A stretch of 64,000 bases of DNA. Origin: Hydrogenophaga sp. 2FB. GTDB lineage: Bacteria; Pseudomonadota; Gammaproteobacteria; Burkholderiales; Burkholderiaceae_C. The notes under the pieces were generated by a model. That model was given only the letters and a program-made list of their open reading frames with translations. It did no database searches and was not told the origin of the DNA. The stretch spans positions 144,476 through 208,475 of the forward strand of contig NZ_SCML01000003.1 in NCBI RefSeq assembly GCF_005503365.1, given 5' to 3'. This document shows positions 25,772-35,437 of this stretch, piece after piece (position 1 is the first letter of the stretch; each line of letters opens with the position of its first letter). The translations under genes were made by a program, and so were the position numbers.

Positions 25772-28255
25772 GTGAGTTTGCCCGCGCAATACCCCCTGCA
25801 TTCCGCAAAGCATCGCCCTGCGCGTACCGGGGATCGGCTGCGCAGCGCCCCGTCGCGCGGCCACCAGCGCATCCTGCAAGCCGCCGTGCTGGGGGCACTC
25901 GGATCGCTCGGTGCGAGCGCCAGCGCCGCCGACATCGGCTGGACCGGCACCGCCTTCGCGACGAACCAATGGTCGAACACGACCCGCTGGTCGGGCGGCG
26001 TGGTGCCGGGCGCGGGCGATCGCGCGGTGTTCTCGCTCAATGTGGTCGGCGCCGCCAACAACTATGTCTTCCTGCTCAGCGGCGCTCCGATCTCGTTGGG
26101 CGCGGTGCAGGTGAACGCCTCGAGCTCGCTGCTGCGCCTGGGCAACAACGAAAGCCAGGCCCAGGTGCAGCTGTACGGTATCGGTGGCGTGGGCGCGCGC
26201 AACGAAGGGGTGAACATGGTTCGCTTCTTCAAGTACACCAAGTTGATGGGAAGCCTCTCCTTCGAAGCGTCGAACGCGGCGGGTGGTGGTTTCGAATTCA
26301 GCACAGGCATCACCCCCATCGGGATGCCGCACGTCGGCATTGACCTGAACGGGTACCACCTGACGCTCAACCCCGTCAATGCCGCCAACGCGATCACCTT
26401 CAGCGCAGGGGTCGGCATCACCGGCACCGGCGATGTGATCAAGACCGGCGCGGGCCTCGTGTCGTTCGCGGGCAACGCAACCGTCAACAATTACACCGGC
26501 GCCACGTTCATCCGCGACGGCAGGCTGGCCCTGTTGGGCACGGGAGCGATCGCGAACTCCCGGCTCGTGGACATCGCCGCGCCGGGGGTGTTTGACATCT
26601 CGGGCACGACCACGGGCGCCGCCATCCGCAACCTCAGCGGTTCGGGCAGCGTGCTGCTGGGCGCACGCACCCTGGACATCACGGCCGCCAGCGGGCGCTT
26701 TGATGGCGTGATCAGTGGCGCGGGCGGGCTGCGCGTGGCCTCGACCGACCGTTTCGTGCTGGGCGGGCTCAACACCTACTACGGCGCGACCCAGGTCAAC
26801 GCCGGCACCCTGGCCGCCGGGGCCACCCAGGCCTTCAGCGCGACTTCCGCCCACACCGTCGCCGCCGGTGCGGCGCTGGACCTGGCCGGCTTCAACCAGC
26901 AACTGGCCGCGCTCACGAACAACGGCACCGTGTCCACCGTGGGCAGCATGGCCGGCACCACGCTCACGGTGGCGGGGCCGTACACGAGCGGCAACGGCAC
27001 CCTGCGCCTGGGGGCGGGCGCGAACGCCGGCGATCGCCTGGTGCTCGATGGCGCCGCCGCCACGCCGACCGGCCAGACCCGGATCGAGGTCGTGCCCTTG
27101 CCCGGCCTGGGCGGGCTCACCACGGGCGACGGCATCCTGCTCGTGAACGCCATCAACGGCGCCACGTCCACGGCACAGACCACGCGCGATGCGTTCAGCC
27201 TGGTGGGCGGCCAGGTCAACAGTGGCGCCTACGAATACCGCTTGTACGCCGGCGACGCGGCGGGCGCGGGCGAGAACTGGTACCTGCGCACCGACGCCAA
27301 CGCCTACCGCCAGGAGGTGGCGCTCGTGGCCGCCGCACCTCAACAATTGCGCCAGGCCGATCAGGCGATGTTGGGCAACCTGCATTTGCGCATGGGTTCG
27401 CGCGTCCTGTCGCCCGATGCGCGGCGCCAGGGCTGGGCGCGCTTCATCAGCACCGACCGCATCACCGCGCAGGCCGGCACGGTCAGCCCCGACAGCCAGG
27501 GCCGCCTCAACGGTCTGCAGGTAGGCACGCCGGTGTGGGGCGATGCGAACTCGACCGCCGGTGTGTACGTGGGCCAACTGGCCGGCAGCTCGCGCGTGAG
27601 CGGCCTGGCCGCTGGTGCGCACGGCACCGTGGGCAAGACCGATCTGTTCAGCATGTACCTCGGCGCATATGCCACCCACCGGCGCGACAGCGGCTTCTAT
27701 GTCGACAGCGCGCTGCAAGCCGGCGTGCACCGCGCCCGGCTCCGTCCGGGTGCGAGCGCCGCCTCCCATCTCAAGGGCCTGAGCCTGCTCGGGTCGGTGG
27801 AGCTGGGGCAGTCACTGCCACTGGGCGCGGGCTGGGTGTTGGAGCCGCAGGCGCAACTGATGGTCCAGACGCTGGACGTGAGCAACACCACGCTGCCCGG
27901 CGCGACCACGGTGGGCCACAGCAGCGACACCGGTTGGACCTTGCGCCTGGGCGCGCGCGTGCAGGGCGAGTTCGCCACCGGTCTCGGCCGCCTGCAGCCC
28001 TACGGCCGCGTCAACCTCTTCACCACCGCCAGCGGCACCGATCGCGCGGGCTTCGGCACGGGCACGGTCGCCAGCCACACCGGCATCGACACCCGCGCGG
28101 GCGGGCGCAGCGCCGAACTGGCCGTGGGCGCTACGCTGGCGGTGTCGGAGCGCTCCAGTGTCTACGGCGAACTGGGCCAGCTGTGGGCGTCGGGCGGCAA
28201 CGCGCACACCAAGAGCGGCCTGAGCGGCAGCGTGGGCGTGCAGCTGCAGTGGTGA
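25772..28255 (+). CDS. Autotransporter (type Va secretion) with beta-barrel
   Basis: An 827-residue outer-membrane autotransporter. It has an extended basic N-terminus and signal sequence (hydrophobic AVLGALGSLGASASAA, cleavage near residue 53). The passenger region of about 480 residues has autotransporter-associated beta-strand repeats (GDVIKTGAGLVSFAGNA; VLGGLNTYYGATQVNAGTL). A linker with GWARFISTD follows, then a C-terminal beta-barrel of about 270 residues ending in aromatic W as outer-membrane proteins do. The GTG start has AGGAG 9 bases upstream. No protease or adhesin motif is evident. The 25604-25771 leader is AT-rich and probably carries the promoter. Stands alone. Confidence 0.9.
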   Translation: MSLPAQYPLHSAKHRPARTGDRLRSAPSRGHQRILQAAVLGALGSLGASASAADIGWTGTAFATNQWSNTTRWSGGVVPGAGDRAVFSLNVVGAANNYVFLLSGAPISLGAVQVNASSSLLRLGNNESQAQVQLYGIGGVGARNEGVNMVRFFKYTKLMGSLSFEASNAAGGGFEFSTGITPIGMPHVGIDLNGYHLTLNPVNAANAITFSAGVGITGTGDVIKTGAGLVSFAGNATVNNYTGATFIRDGRLALLGTGAIANSRLVDIAAPGVFDISGTTTGAAIRNLSGSGSVLLGARTLDITAASGRFDGVISGAGGLRVASTDRFVLGGLNTYYGATQVNAGTLAAGATQAFSATSAHTVAAGAALDLAGFNQQLAALTNNGTVSTVGSMAGTTLTVAGPYTSGNGTLRLGAGANAGDRLVLDGAAATPTGQTRIEVVPLPGLGGLTTGDGILLVNAINGATSTAQTTRDAFSLVGGQVNSGAYEYRLYAGDAAGAGENWYLRTDANAYRQEVALVAAAPQQLRQADQAMLGNLHLRMGSRVLSPDARRQGWARFISTDRITAQAGTVSPDSQGRLNGLQVGTPVWGDANSTAGVYVGQLAGSSRVSGLAAGAHGTVGKTDLFSMYLGAYATHRRDSGFYVDSALQAGVHRARLRPGASAASHLKGLSLLGSVELGQSLPLGAGWVLEPQAQLMVQTLDVSNTTLPGATTVGHSSDTGWTLRLGARVQGEFATGLGRLQPYGRVNLFTTASGTDRAGFGTGTVASHTGIDTRAGGRSAELAVGATLAVSERSSVYGELGQLWASGGNAHTKSGLSGSVGVQLQW

Positions 28256-28260
28256 GGGCC

Positions 28261-29187
28261 TCAGTCCCGCGCCGAATGCGTTGACCGGGCCTGCTCGCGC
28301 AGGGCAGCGAGCAGCAGCCCGGCGCCGGCCGTCGGTTCGGCGCCGCGCCGCACCGTGAGACCGACGGCGCCGGTCATGCCGTCGCGGGGCAGCCGCAGGC
28401 CGACCAGATCGATCGGGCGGAAGCTCTCGATGAGCCCCTCGGGTGCGAACCAGATCGCATCGGTCTGCCGCACCAGTTGCAACGAGAACGCCACGTCGAG
28501 CGTGTCGACGACGTATTCCGGCAACGCCACGCGGTGCGTCACCAGGAACGCGTCCACCGTGCGGCGAATGGGCGTGCCGGCGGACGGCAGGATCAGCGTG
28601 TAGCGCGAGAGCGCCGTGGGCGCGACCTTGCGGCTGCCGGCCAGTGGATGGCCGGGCCGCGCCAGCGCGACCAGGTCTTCCGAATAGAGGTGCTCGAACT
28701 CCAGGTCCAGCATGTCCGACGGTTCCGCCAGGCGGCCAAACACCATGTCCAGTTCGCCCTGGCGCAAGCGGCCCATGAGTTGCGCGTTGGTGCCGCCCGC
28801 CACGCGGATGTAAACGCTGGGCAGCGCGGCGCGCATGGCCTCGAACGCGCGCGGCAACAAGGTGGCCGACACATTGGGCAGGGCCCCGACCGACACGGTG
28901 ATCTGGTGCGACTGCGGTTGGCCGGCCGCCGCGTCCAGCCCTTCGCGCAGGTTGCGCAGGCCCGCCCCCGCGTAGTCCACCAGCACCTTGCCCGCGGGCG
29001 TGAGCGCCACGCCGCGACCGTGGCGCTCCAGCAAGGGCCGGCCGACGATGGCTTCGAGTTCAGCGATGGTCTTCGACACGGCCGGCTGGGTGAGCGACAG
29101 CTGCTGCGCCGCGCGCACCATGCTCAGTTCCTGCCCGACCACCACCAGGCAGTGCAGATGCCGCAACTTGATTCGGGAAATGTTCAT
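28261..29187 (-). CDS. LysR-family regulator, PcaQ/GbpR-like
   Basis: A 308-residue regulator with an N-terminal winged HTH (LRHLHCLVVVGQELSMVRAAQQLSL, split over residues 8-33, then TQPAVSKTIAELE) and an effector-binding domain. The HTH sequence resembles the PcaQ/GbpR/CbaR subgroup that controls aromatic or sugar catabolism. It diverges from the Bug/sulfatase operon at 29349 and is its likely regulator. The ATG at 29187 aligns with family starts; longer frames have no homology. Confidence 0.9.
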   Translation of the reverse strand: MNISRIKLRHLHCLVVVGQELSMVRAAQQLSLTQPAVSKTIAELEAIVGRPLLERHGRGVALTPAGKVLVDYAGAGLRNLREGLDAAAGQPQSHQITVSVGALPNVSATLLPRAFEAMRAALPSVYIRVAGGTNAQLMGRLRQGELDMVFGRLAEPSDMLDLEFEHLYSEDLVALARPGHPLAGSRKVAPTALSRYTLILPSAGTPIRRTVDAFLVTHRVALPEYVVDTLDVAFSLQLVRQTDAIWFAPEGLIESFRPIDLVGLRLPRDGMTGAVGLTVRRGAEPTAGAGLLLAALREQARSTHSARD

Positions 29188-29348
29188 GGCACGGGCCTCA
29201 TCGCTGGGTTTCGACGCTGCAAGGTATGAAGAACTGGAATACCTCGCCGTCGAATCTTCAATTGTGCCCAAGCACGCGCGACAGTAGCCTTGCGGTTTTC
29301 GATCGGCACCCATTTTCGTGGGGGCGCTGGCGCCATCCGGAGACATCC

Positions 29349-30338
29349 ATGCCCCATCTCAACCGCCGCCGCGCTGCCGTGGCGCTCACCCTTCTGGCCG
29401 CCGTCGCCGGCCTCGCGGTCCTGCCCGCCCACGCCCAGACCTGGCCCAGCAAACCGGTCACGCTGACGGTGGGCAGCTCTGCCGGCAGCGCGCCCGACAT
29501 TTATGCGCGCATCATCGCGGAGCAGCTGAACCGCCAGACCGGCGGCACCTTCATCGTGGACAACAAGCCCGGTGCCAACGGCAACCTCGCGGCGGAGATC
29601 GTCCTGCGCGCGCCCGCGGACGGCCACACGCTCCTGATCGGTACGCAGTCGATGTTGACCATCAACCCCGCCGCATACCCGAACCTGAAGTGGAAGCTCA
29701 GCGACTTCCGTCCCTTGGTGAAGGGCGTGGAGTCGCCGATGGTGCTGGTCACGCACCCGTCGGTGGGCGCGAAGAACTACGCCGAGCTGCGCACCTGGAT
29801 CGCTGGCCGCAAAGGACAGGTGCCGTACGCGTCCTTCAGTCCCGGCACGCCGTCGCACTTCCTGGGCTACCAGCTCAATGAAAAGCTCCAGGCCGACATG
29901 GTGCACATCCCCTACAAGGGCTCGTCGCCACAGGTCAACGACCTGATCGCTGGCCAGGTGCCGCTCGGCTTCACGCAACTGGCGATGGCGGTCCCGCAAA
30001 TCCAGGCCGGCAAGCTGGTGCCGATGGCCGTGACCGGTGCGCGGCGCACGGCATCGTTGCCGCAGGTTCCCACGCTGGCCGAGCTGGGCCTCAACGACCT
30101 GACCACGACGGTGTGGTTTGGCGTGCTCGCGCCCGCGGCGGTGCCGAAAGCGGTATCGGACACCATCCTCGCCGCCTTCAAGAAGGCGCATGCCGAAGCG
30201 TCCGTGCGCACGAAACTGGAGGCGCAGAACTTCGAGGTGGCCGATGAAAGCGGCGCTGCCTTCGAAAAAGACCTGGCCGCCGAAACCGCCCGGTGGGCCG
30301 CTGTCTTGAAGGCCACCGGCTTCCGCGCCAATGACTGA
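29349..30338 (+). CDS. Bug/TctC-family periplasmic receptor
   Basis: A 329-residue periplasmic binding protein with a signal peptide (cleavage near AHAQ, residue 29-30). It carries TWPSKPVTLTVGSSAGSAPDIYARI, FIVDNKPGANGNLAAE, YKGSSPQVNDLIAGQV and a C-terminal AVPKAVSDTI segment. Bug receptors bind small carboxylates or polar compounds. GGAG lies 6 bases before the ATG. Its end overlaps the sulfatase start by 8 bases, suggesting the receptor and sulfatase share a substrate. Confidence 0.93.
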   Translation: MPHLNRRRAAVALTLLAAVAGLAVLPAHAQTWPSKPVTLTVGSSAGSAPDIYARIIAEQLNRQTGGTFIVDNKPGANGNLAAEIVLRAPADGHTLLIGTQSMLTINPAAYPNLKWKLSDFRPLVKGVESPMVLVTHPSVGAKNYAELRTWIAGRKGQVPYASFSPGTPSHFLGYQLNEKLQADMVHIPYKGSSPQVNDLIAGQVPLGFTQLAMAVPQIQAGKLVPMAVTGARRTASLPQVPTLAELGLNDLTTTVWFGVLAPAAVPKAVSDTILAAFKKAHAEASVRTKLEAQNFEVADESGAAFEKDLAAETARWAAVLKATGFRAND

Positions 30339-31668
30339 GGAGACTGGGGCCACGCGCCCCAACGTCATCTTCATCGTCGCCGACGATCTGGGTTTCGCCG
30401 ATCTCGGTTGTTACGGCGGGCGCGATGCGTCCTTTGGCGCGGTGTCGCCGGTGCTCGACGGCCTCGCGGCCGCCGGCATGCGCTTCACGCAGGGCTACGC
30501 CAACTCCCCCGTCTGCTCGCCCACGCGCTTCGCGCTGGCCACGGCGCGCTACCGGTACCGGCTGCGTGGCGGCGCGGACGAACCGATCAGCAGCCGCACG
30601 CGCAGCAGCAACGTGCTGGGGCTGCCGCCTTCACACCCGACCGTGGCCTCGTTGCTGAAGAACGCGGGCTACCGCACGGCGCTGATGGGCAAGTGGCACC
30701 TGGGCTACCCGCCGCACTTCGGCCCCTTGCGCTCGGGCTACGAGGAATACTTCGGCCCGATGTCGGGCGGTGTCGACTACTGGACCCATTGCAGTTCGGG
30801 CGGCGCGCACGACCTGTGGTTCGGTGAGGAAGAGCGGCAAGAAGAGGGCTACCTCACCGACCTGATCTCCCGGCGCGCGGTGGACTATGTCGAGCGCATG
30901 GCGCAAGACCGCAGCCAGCCCTTTTTCCTCAGCATGCACTACACGGCGCCGCACTGGCCCTGGGAGACGCGCGACGACGCACAAGTCTCCGCCGAGGTGA
31001 GCGACAACCTGTTCCACCTGCACGGCGGCAACGTGGACACCTACCGCCGCATGATCCACCACATGGACGAGGGGATCGGCTGGGTCATGGAGGCCCTGCG
31101 CCGCCACGGGCTGGACCGCGACACACTGGTCATCTTCACCAGCGACAACGGTGGCGAACGCTTCTCCGACAGCTGGCCTCTCGTGGGCGGCAAGATGGAC
31201 CTCACCGAAGGCGGCATTCGCGTGCCGTGGATCGCGCACTGGCCCTCCACGGTTCGCGCGGGTGGTGTGTCGGTCCAGCAGTGCATGACGATGGACTGGT
31301 CGGCCACGGTGCTGGACGCGGCGCATGTGGCGCCCGATCCGGACTTTCCGCTGGACGGCGTGTCGCTGCTGCAGGTGCTGCGCGAGCAGGACCATGTCTT
31401 CGAGCGACCCCTGTACTGGCGCATGAAGCACCGCGGGCAGCGGGCCCTGCGGCGAGGCGACTGGAAGTACCTGCGGGTCGATGGCCACGAGTACCTGTTC
31501 AACCTGGCGCGGGACGAGCGTGAACGCGCGAACCAGTCGGGGCGCGACCTGCAGCGCCTGGCTGCGATGCGGGAGGACTGGGAGACCTGGAGCGAGAGCG
31601 TACCGCCGATCCCCGAGGACGCGGCGGTGCACCTGGGCTATTCCGCGAAGGACATGCCGGCGCGTTGA
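30331..31668 (+). CDS. Arylsulfatase-type sulfatase
   Basis: A 445-residue sulfatase of the alkaline phosphatase superfamily, hydrolysing sulfate esters. NVIFIVADDLGFADLG holds the metal-binding aspartates (D18/D19). NSPVCSPTR carries C62 in the CxPxR context needed for conversion to formylglycine. GKWHLG and TSDNGGE supply further active-site residues. No signal peptide is visible, so it is probably cytoplasmic. Translation is coupled to the upstream Bug receptor. It needs a formylglycine-generating enzyme, which is not in this window. Substrate unknown. Confidence 0.92.
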   Translation: MTEETGATRPNVIFIVADDLGFADLGCYGGRDASFGAVSPVLDGLAAAGMRFTQGYANSPVCSPTRFALATARYRYRLRGGADEPISSRTRSSNVLGLPPSHPTVASLLKNAGYRTALMGKWHLGYPPHFGPLRSGYEEYFGPMSGGVDYWTHCSSGGAHDLWFGEEERQEEGYLTDLISRRAVDYVERMAQDRSQPFFLSMHYTAPHWPWETRDDAQVSAEVSDNLFHLHGGNVDTYRRMIHHMDEGIGWVMEALRRHGLDRDTLVIFTSDNGGERFSDSWPLVGGKMDLTEGGIRVPWIAHWPSTVRAGGVSVQQCMTMDWSATVLDAAHVAPDPDFPLDGVSLLQVLREQDHVFERPLYWRMKHRGQRALRRGDWKYLRVDGHEYLFNLARDERERANQSGRDLQRLAAMREDWETWSESVPPIPEDAAVHLGYSAKDMPAR

Positions 31669-31690
31669 GCGGCGTTGGCGGCTGTGGCCG

Positions 31691-32467
31691 TCAGCGTCCC
31701 CGGTAGACCGGGGTGCGTTTTTCCTGGAAGGCACGCCGGCCTTCGATGCGGTCTTCGGTGTCCCGGAGCAGTCCGAAGACGTGGTATTCCGTCTGCAGTG
31801 CCTTGTCCAGGGGCATCTCCAGGCCGGTGCGCACCAGGCGTTTGATCGCCCGCACCGAGAGCGGCGCGTTTTGCGCAATGCGTCGCGCGATCGCGAGTGC
31901 GCTCTCCATGAGTTCGGCGGGTGGCAGAACCTCGCTCACCAGCCCCATGCGAAGGGCCTCGACCGCGCCGAAGCGGTCACCGGTCAGCAGCATCATCATG
32001 GCATCGGACGGGCTGACCAGCCGCGGCAGACGCTGCGTGCCACCCGCGGCCGGGAGGGTGCCCAGCCGCACTTCCGGCAGCGCGAACTGGGCGTTCGTCG
32101 ACGCCAGCCGGATGTCGCAGGCGAGTGCGAGTTCCAGGCCACCGCCGAAGGCGTGGCCGTTGATGGCGCAGACGATGGGGGTGTCCATGTCCATGCCGGC
32201 GGTCATCGGTTCCTGGCCTGTTCCCGTGAAGGCCAGTTGCGCGAAGCTCTCGGCCGGCGGCATGGTTTTCTTGAGATCGGATCCGGTGCAGAAGGCGGTG
32301 CTGCCCGCGCCGGTGAGCACCGCGCAGCGGACCGTGTCGTCCTCCGACACCCGGCGCCAGACCTGGCGCAGTTCGGCGCGCATGTCCGGATCGATGGCGT
32401 TCATCGCTTCGGGTCGGTTCAACGTGACGATGGCGACGCCATCCCGCATGTCGAGGAGAACGGGCAT
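31691..32467 (-). CDS. Enoyl-CoA hydratase/isomerase family protein
   Basis: A 258-residue crotonase-fold enzyme. The oxyanion-hole segments AFCTGSDLKK and INGHAFGGGLELALACDIR are present. The first glutamate of classical hydratases lies in LPEVRLGTLPAAGGTQRLPR. It resembles enzymes that hydrate enoyl-CoA esters, with a less usual TGSDL instead of AGADL. Last gene of the nine-gene minus-strand operon, 28 bases after the carboxymuconolactone-decarboxylase-like gene. The ATG at 32467 gives the normal family length. Confidence 0.9.
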   Translation of the reverse strand: MPVLLDMRDGVAIVTLNRPEAMNAIDPDMRAELRQVWRRVSEDDTVRCAVLTGAGSTAFCTGSDLKKTMPPAESFAQLAFTGTGQEPMTAGMDMDTPIVCAINGHAFGGGLELALACDIRLASTNAQFALPEVRLGTLPAAGGTQRLPRLVSPSDAMMMLLTGDRFGAVEALRMGLVSEVLPPAELMESALAIARRIAQNAPLSVRAIKRLVRTGLEMPLDKALQTEYHVFGLLRDTEDRIEGRRAFQEKRTPVYRGR

Positions 32468-32495
32468 GTGTGGTGGCCTCGGTGGTTCAGACTTC

Positions 32496-33248
32496 TCAGG
32501 TCGTCTCGGTGCCGGCCACTTGCCGGAAGACGTTGGCACCCAGGGCGGTGCCGTGCACGGCCAGGTGAGCGCCCAGTTGAATGGCCTGCAGCAGTTCGGC
32601 CGACGCGAGCCCTTGCGACAGCGCCGTCTTCACGATGTGTCGCACCGCGCCGGGGTTGAAGGCCGTGAAGCAGGCGTGCAATGCGAGCTGGACCAGACTG
32701 CGCTCGGCGGGGCTCAGTCCGGCACCGGGACGCCCTTGTTCGATGAAGTCGAGCAGCACATCGGTATAGCCAGGGTCCAGCCGCGCCATGGCGCGCAGGT
32801 CGAGCGCGTGTTGGGCGCCGAGCGGGTCGATGCGCGCCTGGCGCTTCTCGTCGATGGGGGTCGCATCGGAACCGCCGGTCAGCTCGGCGAGGATGTCGGT
32901 GGCCTGGCACACGCTGGCGACGCCCTGAACCGCCACGAGGTGCAGCACATCGAAGATGTCGCCCTGCGTCGCGCCGACGTCGAGGGCGCGCTTCATGTGG
33001 GTTTGAAGACCGGACTCGAAGAGATGCGACGACGAGGCATCGAGCGCCACGTAGATCAGTTCCACCATGCGCTCGGTCAGGGGACCCGTGCGCGCGGGAT
33101 GGCCGGCATAGCGCGCGTACTGTTCCACGAACGAGGGGCAGGCCTGCAGCATGGTCTCGGCCCAGGGCCGCCAGTAGCCGCGCTGCGCCATGAAATAGGC
33201 CTTGATCTGCGCGCGCGCCGCTTCGGTGGTGCCGGGTGGGGTGCTCAT
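32496..33248 (-). CDS. Carboxymuconolactone decarboxylase-like protein (double AhpD-like domain)
   Basis: A 250-residue all-helical protein with two AhpD/CMD-like repeats: RMVELIYVALDASSSHLFESGLQTHMKRALDVGAT (about 60-95, split) and SLVQLALHACFTAFNPGAVRHIVKTALSQG (about 178-207, split). The redox CxxC of AhpD is absent, so it fits the decarboxylase/gamma-lactone branch or an unknown activity. The start overlaps the stop of the upstream SDR (ATGA). Being inside a CoA-dependent catabolic operon suggests a role in decarboxylation or ring processing, which is inference. Confidence 0.82.
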   Translation of the reverse strand: MSTPPGTTEAARAQIKAYFMAQRGYWRPWAETMLQACPSFVEQYARYAGHPARTGPLTERMVELIYVALDASSSHLFESGLQTHMKRALDVGATQGDIFDVLHLVAVQGVASVCQATDILAELTGGSDATPIDEKRQARIDPLGAQHALDLRAMARLDPGYTDVLLDFIEQGRPGAGLSPAERSLVQLALHACFTAFNPGAVRHIVKTALSQGLASAELLQAIQLGAHLAVHGTALGANVFRQVAGTETT

Positions 33249-34450
33249 CGCAGGCCTCGGCACACCAGGGTTTGCCCCGTCAGGTACTGGGCGGCGGGTC
33301 CGCTCACGAACCGCAGCAGCGGGTGCAAGGTTCGAGGGTCCAGCCCCTGCGGCACTTCCAGCGCGTTGATGCGCAGCGCGCGGCTGCCCCATTCGCACGC
33401 GAGCGTCGCAACCAGCATGCGTGCCGCGGCGCCGTCGCCCGCGTCCTGCCAATGGCCGTCCCGGTCGGGCCGCAGCAGCAAGGTCAGGCTCGCTTGTTGT
33501 GCATGGCGCGCGGCAAAGCGGATGGCGGCCTCGTGCACCGCCTGCAAGCGGCCGCCGTCGCGGTGCAGCGGCGAAATGTCCAGGCAGGCAGGGTAGTGGG
33601 GTTCTGTCGACGTGGTGGGCGCCACGGGCTGCCAGTGCGCGCTGTCGTCGCCCGCCACCTCGAGCCGCGTCGGCAAGTCCGAGGGCAGCGTCTCGAGCGT
33701 GGCTGGCGCAAAGGCCTGGCTGCCGCCGTAAATCGACGAGCCGCCGTTCACCGCCAGGATTTCTCCGCTGAGCGGCGCCGCGCCGGTGCTCCCCAGAAAG
33801 AAAAGCGCCTGCGCCATTTCTTCTGGCGCGGCCATGCGGCCGAGCGGGATCTTGGCCACGGCGCGTTCGGGCGGAATGCGCCCGGCCTCGATCAGCCCGG
33901 CGACCAGTTCCGTGCGCACAAAGCCCGGGCAGAGAACCACCGCGCACCAGTCCGGCCGTGCCCGCGCCAGGGCGCGGGTCTGCGCGATCAACCCGGCCTT
34001 GCTCGGGCTGTACGCGCCGCGCCAGGGGATGGCGTGCAGGCCCGCGCCCGACGACACGTTCACGATGCGCGCGCCCGGCTTGAGCAGCGGTGCGCACGCA
34101 TCGACCACGGCCGCGGGCGCGGCCAGGTTGAGCGCGAGCAGGCGGCCCATCTGCGCCGGGTCCTGCTCCACCAGCGGTGTGTTGGAGGCGTCGGACATGC
34201 CGGCGTTGTTGAGGATGGCATCCAGCGCCGGTGTGCCTTCGCGCAGCGAGGCGATCTGGTGCGCGTCGGTGAGGTCGATGGTGCGCAGCACGTGCGCGGC
34301 CGAGGTGGGCGTCGGCAGGCTGTGGCCCACCTCGCGCAAGGCCTTCTCGTTGTGATCGACCAGCACGCATTGCCAGCCCGCGCGGGCAAACAGGCGCGCG
34401 GTGTCGCGCCCGATGCCGGACGCGGCACCCGTGATCAGAACCGTCTGCAT
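33245..34450 (-). CDS. SDR oxidoreductase with an additional degenerate C-terminal SDR-like half
   Basis: A 401-residue protein. Residues 1-240 are a complete SDR: TGAASGIG (7-14), NNAG (81-84), S134 (NVSSG), Y147-x3-K151 (YSPSK) and the end VNGGSS. Residues about 250-401 look like the C-terminal portion of a second SDR (AAARMLVATLACEWGSRALRINAL and GPAAQYLTGQTLVCRG), but no Y-x3-K and no cofactor loop are seen, so it is probably a structural or dimerisation pseudo-domain. Downstream of the Bug gene (11 bases), upstream of the CMD-like gene (ATGA overlap). Confidence 0.83.
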   Translation of the reverse strand: MQTVLITGAASGIGRDTARLFARAGWQCVLVDHNEKALREVGHSLPTPTSAAHVLRTIDLTDAHQIASLREGTPALDAILNNAGMSDASNTPLVEQDPAQMGRLLALNLAAPAAVVDACAPLLKPGARIVNVSSGAGLHAIPWRGAYSPSKAGLIAQTRALARARPDWCAVVLCPGFVRTELVAGLIEAGRIPPERAVAKIPLGRMAAPEEMAQALFFLGSTGAAPLSGEILAVNGGSSIYGGSQAFAPATLETLPSDLPTRLEVAGDDSAHWQPVAPTTSTEPHYPACLDISPLHRDGGRLQAVHEAAIRFAARHAQQASLTLLLRPDRDGHWQDAGDGAAARMLVATLACEWGSRALRINALEVPQGLDPRTLHPLLRFVSGPAAQYLTGQTLVCRGLR

Positions 34451-34461
34451 GTCTTCGTGCG

Positions 34462-35412
34462 TCAGTTCTTGATGTCGTAGGTCTGGATCATGTCGCGCAT
34501 GAGGCCAAAACCATCGTCGATCACCTTCGTGAACTCGGCGCTGCTCGCGGGGTAATTCATGATGCCGTACTCGTTGGCCACGAAGTCCTTGAACTTCTGA
34601 CCCGACACCACTTTGTGGATGGCCGCTTCCAGCGTCTTTCTCACGTCGTCGGGCAGGCCCTTGGAAGCTGCGATGCCGAGCTTGCCGGTGATGCCGACGT
34701 CGTAGCCCTGCTCCTTGAGCGTGGGCACGTTCGGGAACCACGGCAGCCGGGAATCGCTGGCCGAAGCAATGACTTTCATCTTGCCGGCCTTGACCAGCTC
34801 GGCGTACTCCGACGGGCCTTGCAGGGCCACATCGATCTGCTTGCCCAGCGCGGCCATGACCGATTCCGCCGAGGACTTGTAGGTGACCTGGTCGAACTTG
34901 CCACCGGTCATCTTCTGCATTTTCAGGAACGGGAAGTTGTTGGGCGCGCCCGTCACGCCGAAGAACACGCCCTTGGCGGTCTTCGACTGGTTGACCAGGT
35001 CCTTGGCGTTGTTGATCGGCGAGTCCGCGGCGGCCACGATGCCGTAGCTGAATTCGGCCAGGCCGCCCAGCAAGGTGAAGTCCTCGCGCTTGTAGGGCAC
35101 GTTCATGAGCTGCGAAGTGAAGGTGACCGTGCTGTAGGAGTACAGACCAATCGTGTAGCCGTCGGGTTTGGCGCGCTGCAGGTTGCGCAGCTGCAGCGTG
35201 CCCGCGGCGCCCGGCTGGTTCATCACCACCACGGTCTGTTTGAGTTCGGTCGAGAGCAGGTTGGCGAACTCCCGCGCGATGCCGTCCGATGAGCCGCCCG
35301 CGCCGTAAGGTGCGGTGAGTTGAATGGTGCGGTCCGGGTAGGCCGCCTGGGCCAGGCTCGCCGTGAGGGCCATGGCGCACACCAGCGCCTGCGTTGCTTG
35401 CTTGAAGTTCAT
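34462..35412 (-). CDS. Bug/TctC-family periplasmic receptor in the catabolic operon
   Basis: A 316-residue periplasmic binding protein with a signal peptide (cleavage near LAQA-AYP, residue 23). Features are YPDRTIQLTAPYGAGGSSDGIAR, VVVMNQPGAAGTLQLRNL and KGLPDDVRKTLEAAI. It lies between two SDR genes of the operon, 25 bases after the first, so it is produced with the enzymes and probably delivers the pathway substrate. No membrane subunits are adjacent. GGAGA precedes the ATG. Confidence 0.92.
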   Translation of the reverse strand: MNFKQATQALVCAMALTASLAQAAYPDRTIQLTAPYGAGGSSDGIAREFANLLSTELKQTVVVMNQPGAAGTLQLRNLQRAKPDGYTIGLYSYSTVTFTSQLMNVPYKREDFTLLGGLAEFSYGIVAAADSPINNAKDLVNQSKTAKGVFFGVTGAPNNFPFLKMQKMTGGKFDQVTYKSSAESVMAALGKQIDVALQGPSEYAELVKAGKMKVIASASDSRLPWFPNVPTLKEQGYDVGITGKLGIAASKGLPDDVRKTLEAAIHKVVSGQKFKDFVANEYGIMNYPASSAEFTKVIDDGFGLMRDMIQTYDIKN

Positions 35413-35437
35413 CTCGTGTGTCTCCGTTGAATGTCGA

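Noticed and set aside
33251..34370. Upstream extension of the 32496-33248 frame over the SDR gene
   Set aside because: It overlaps a complete SDR in another frame. Only the 32496-33248 part encodes the CMD-like protein.
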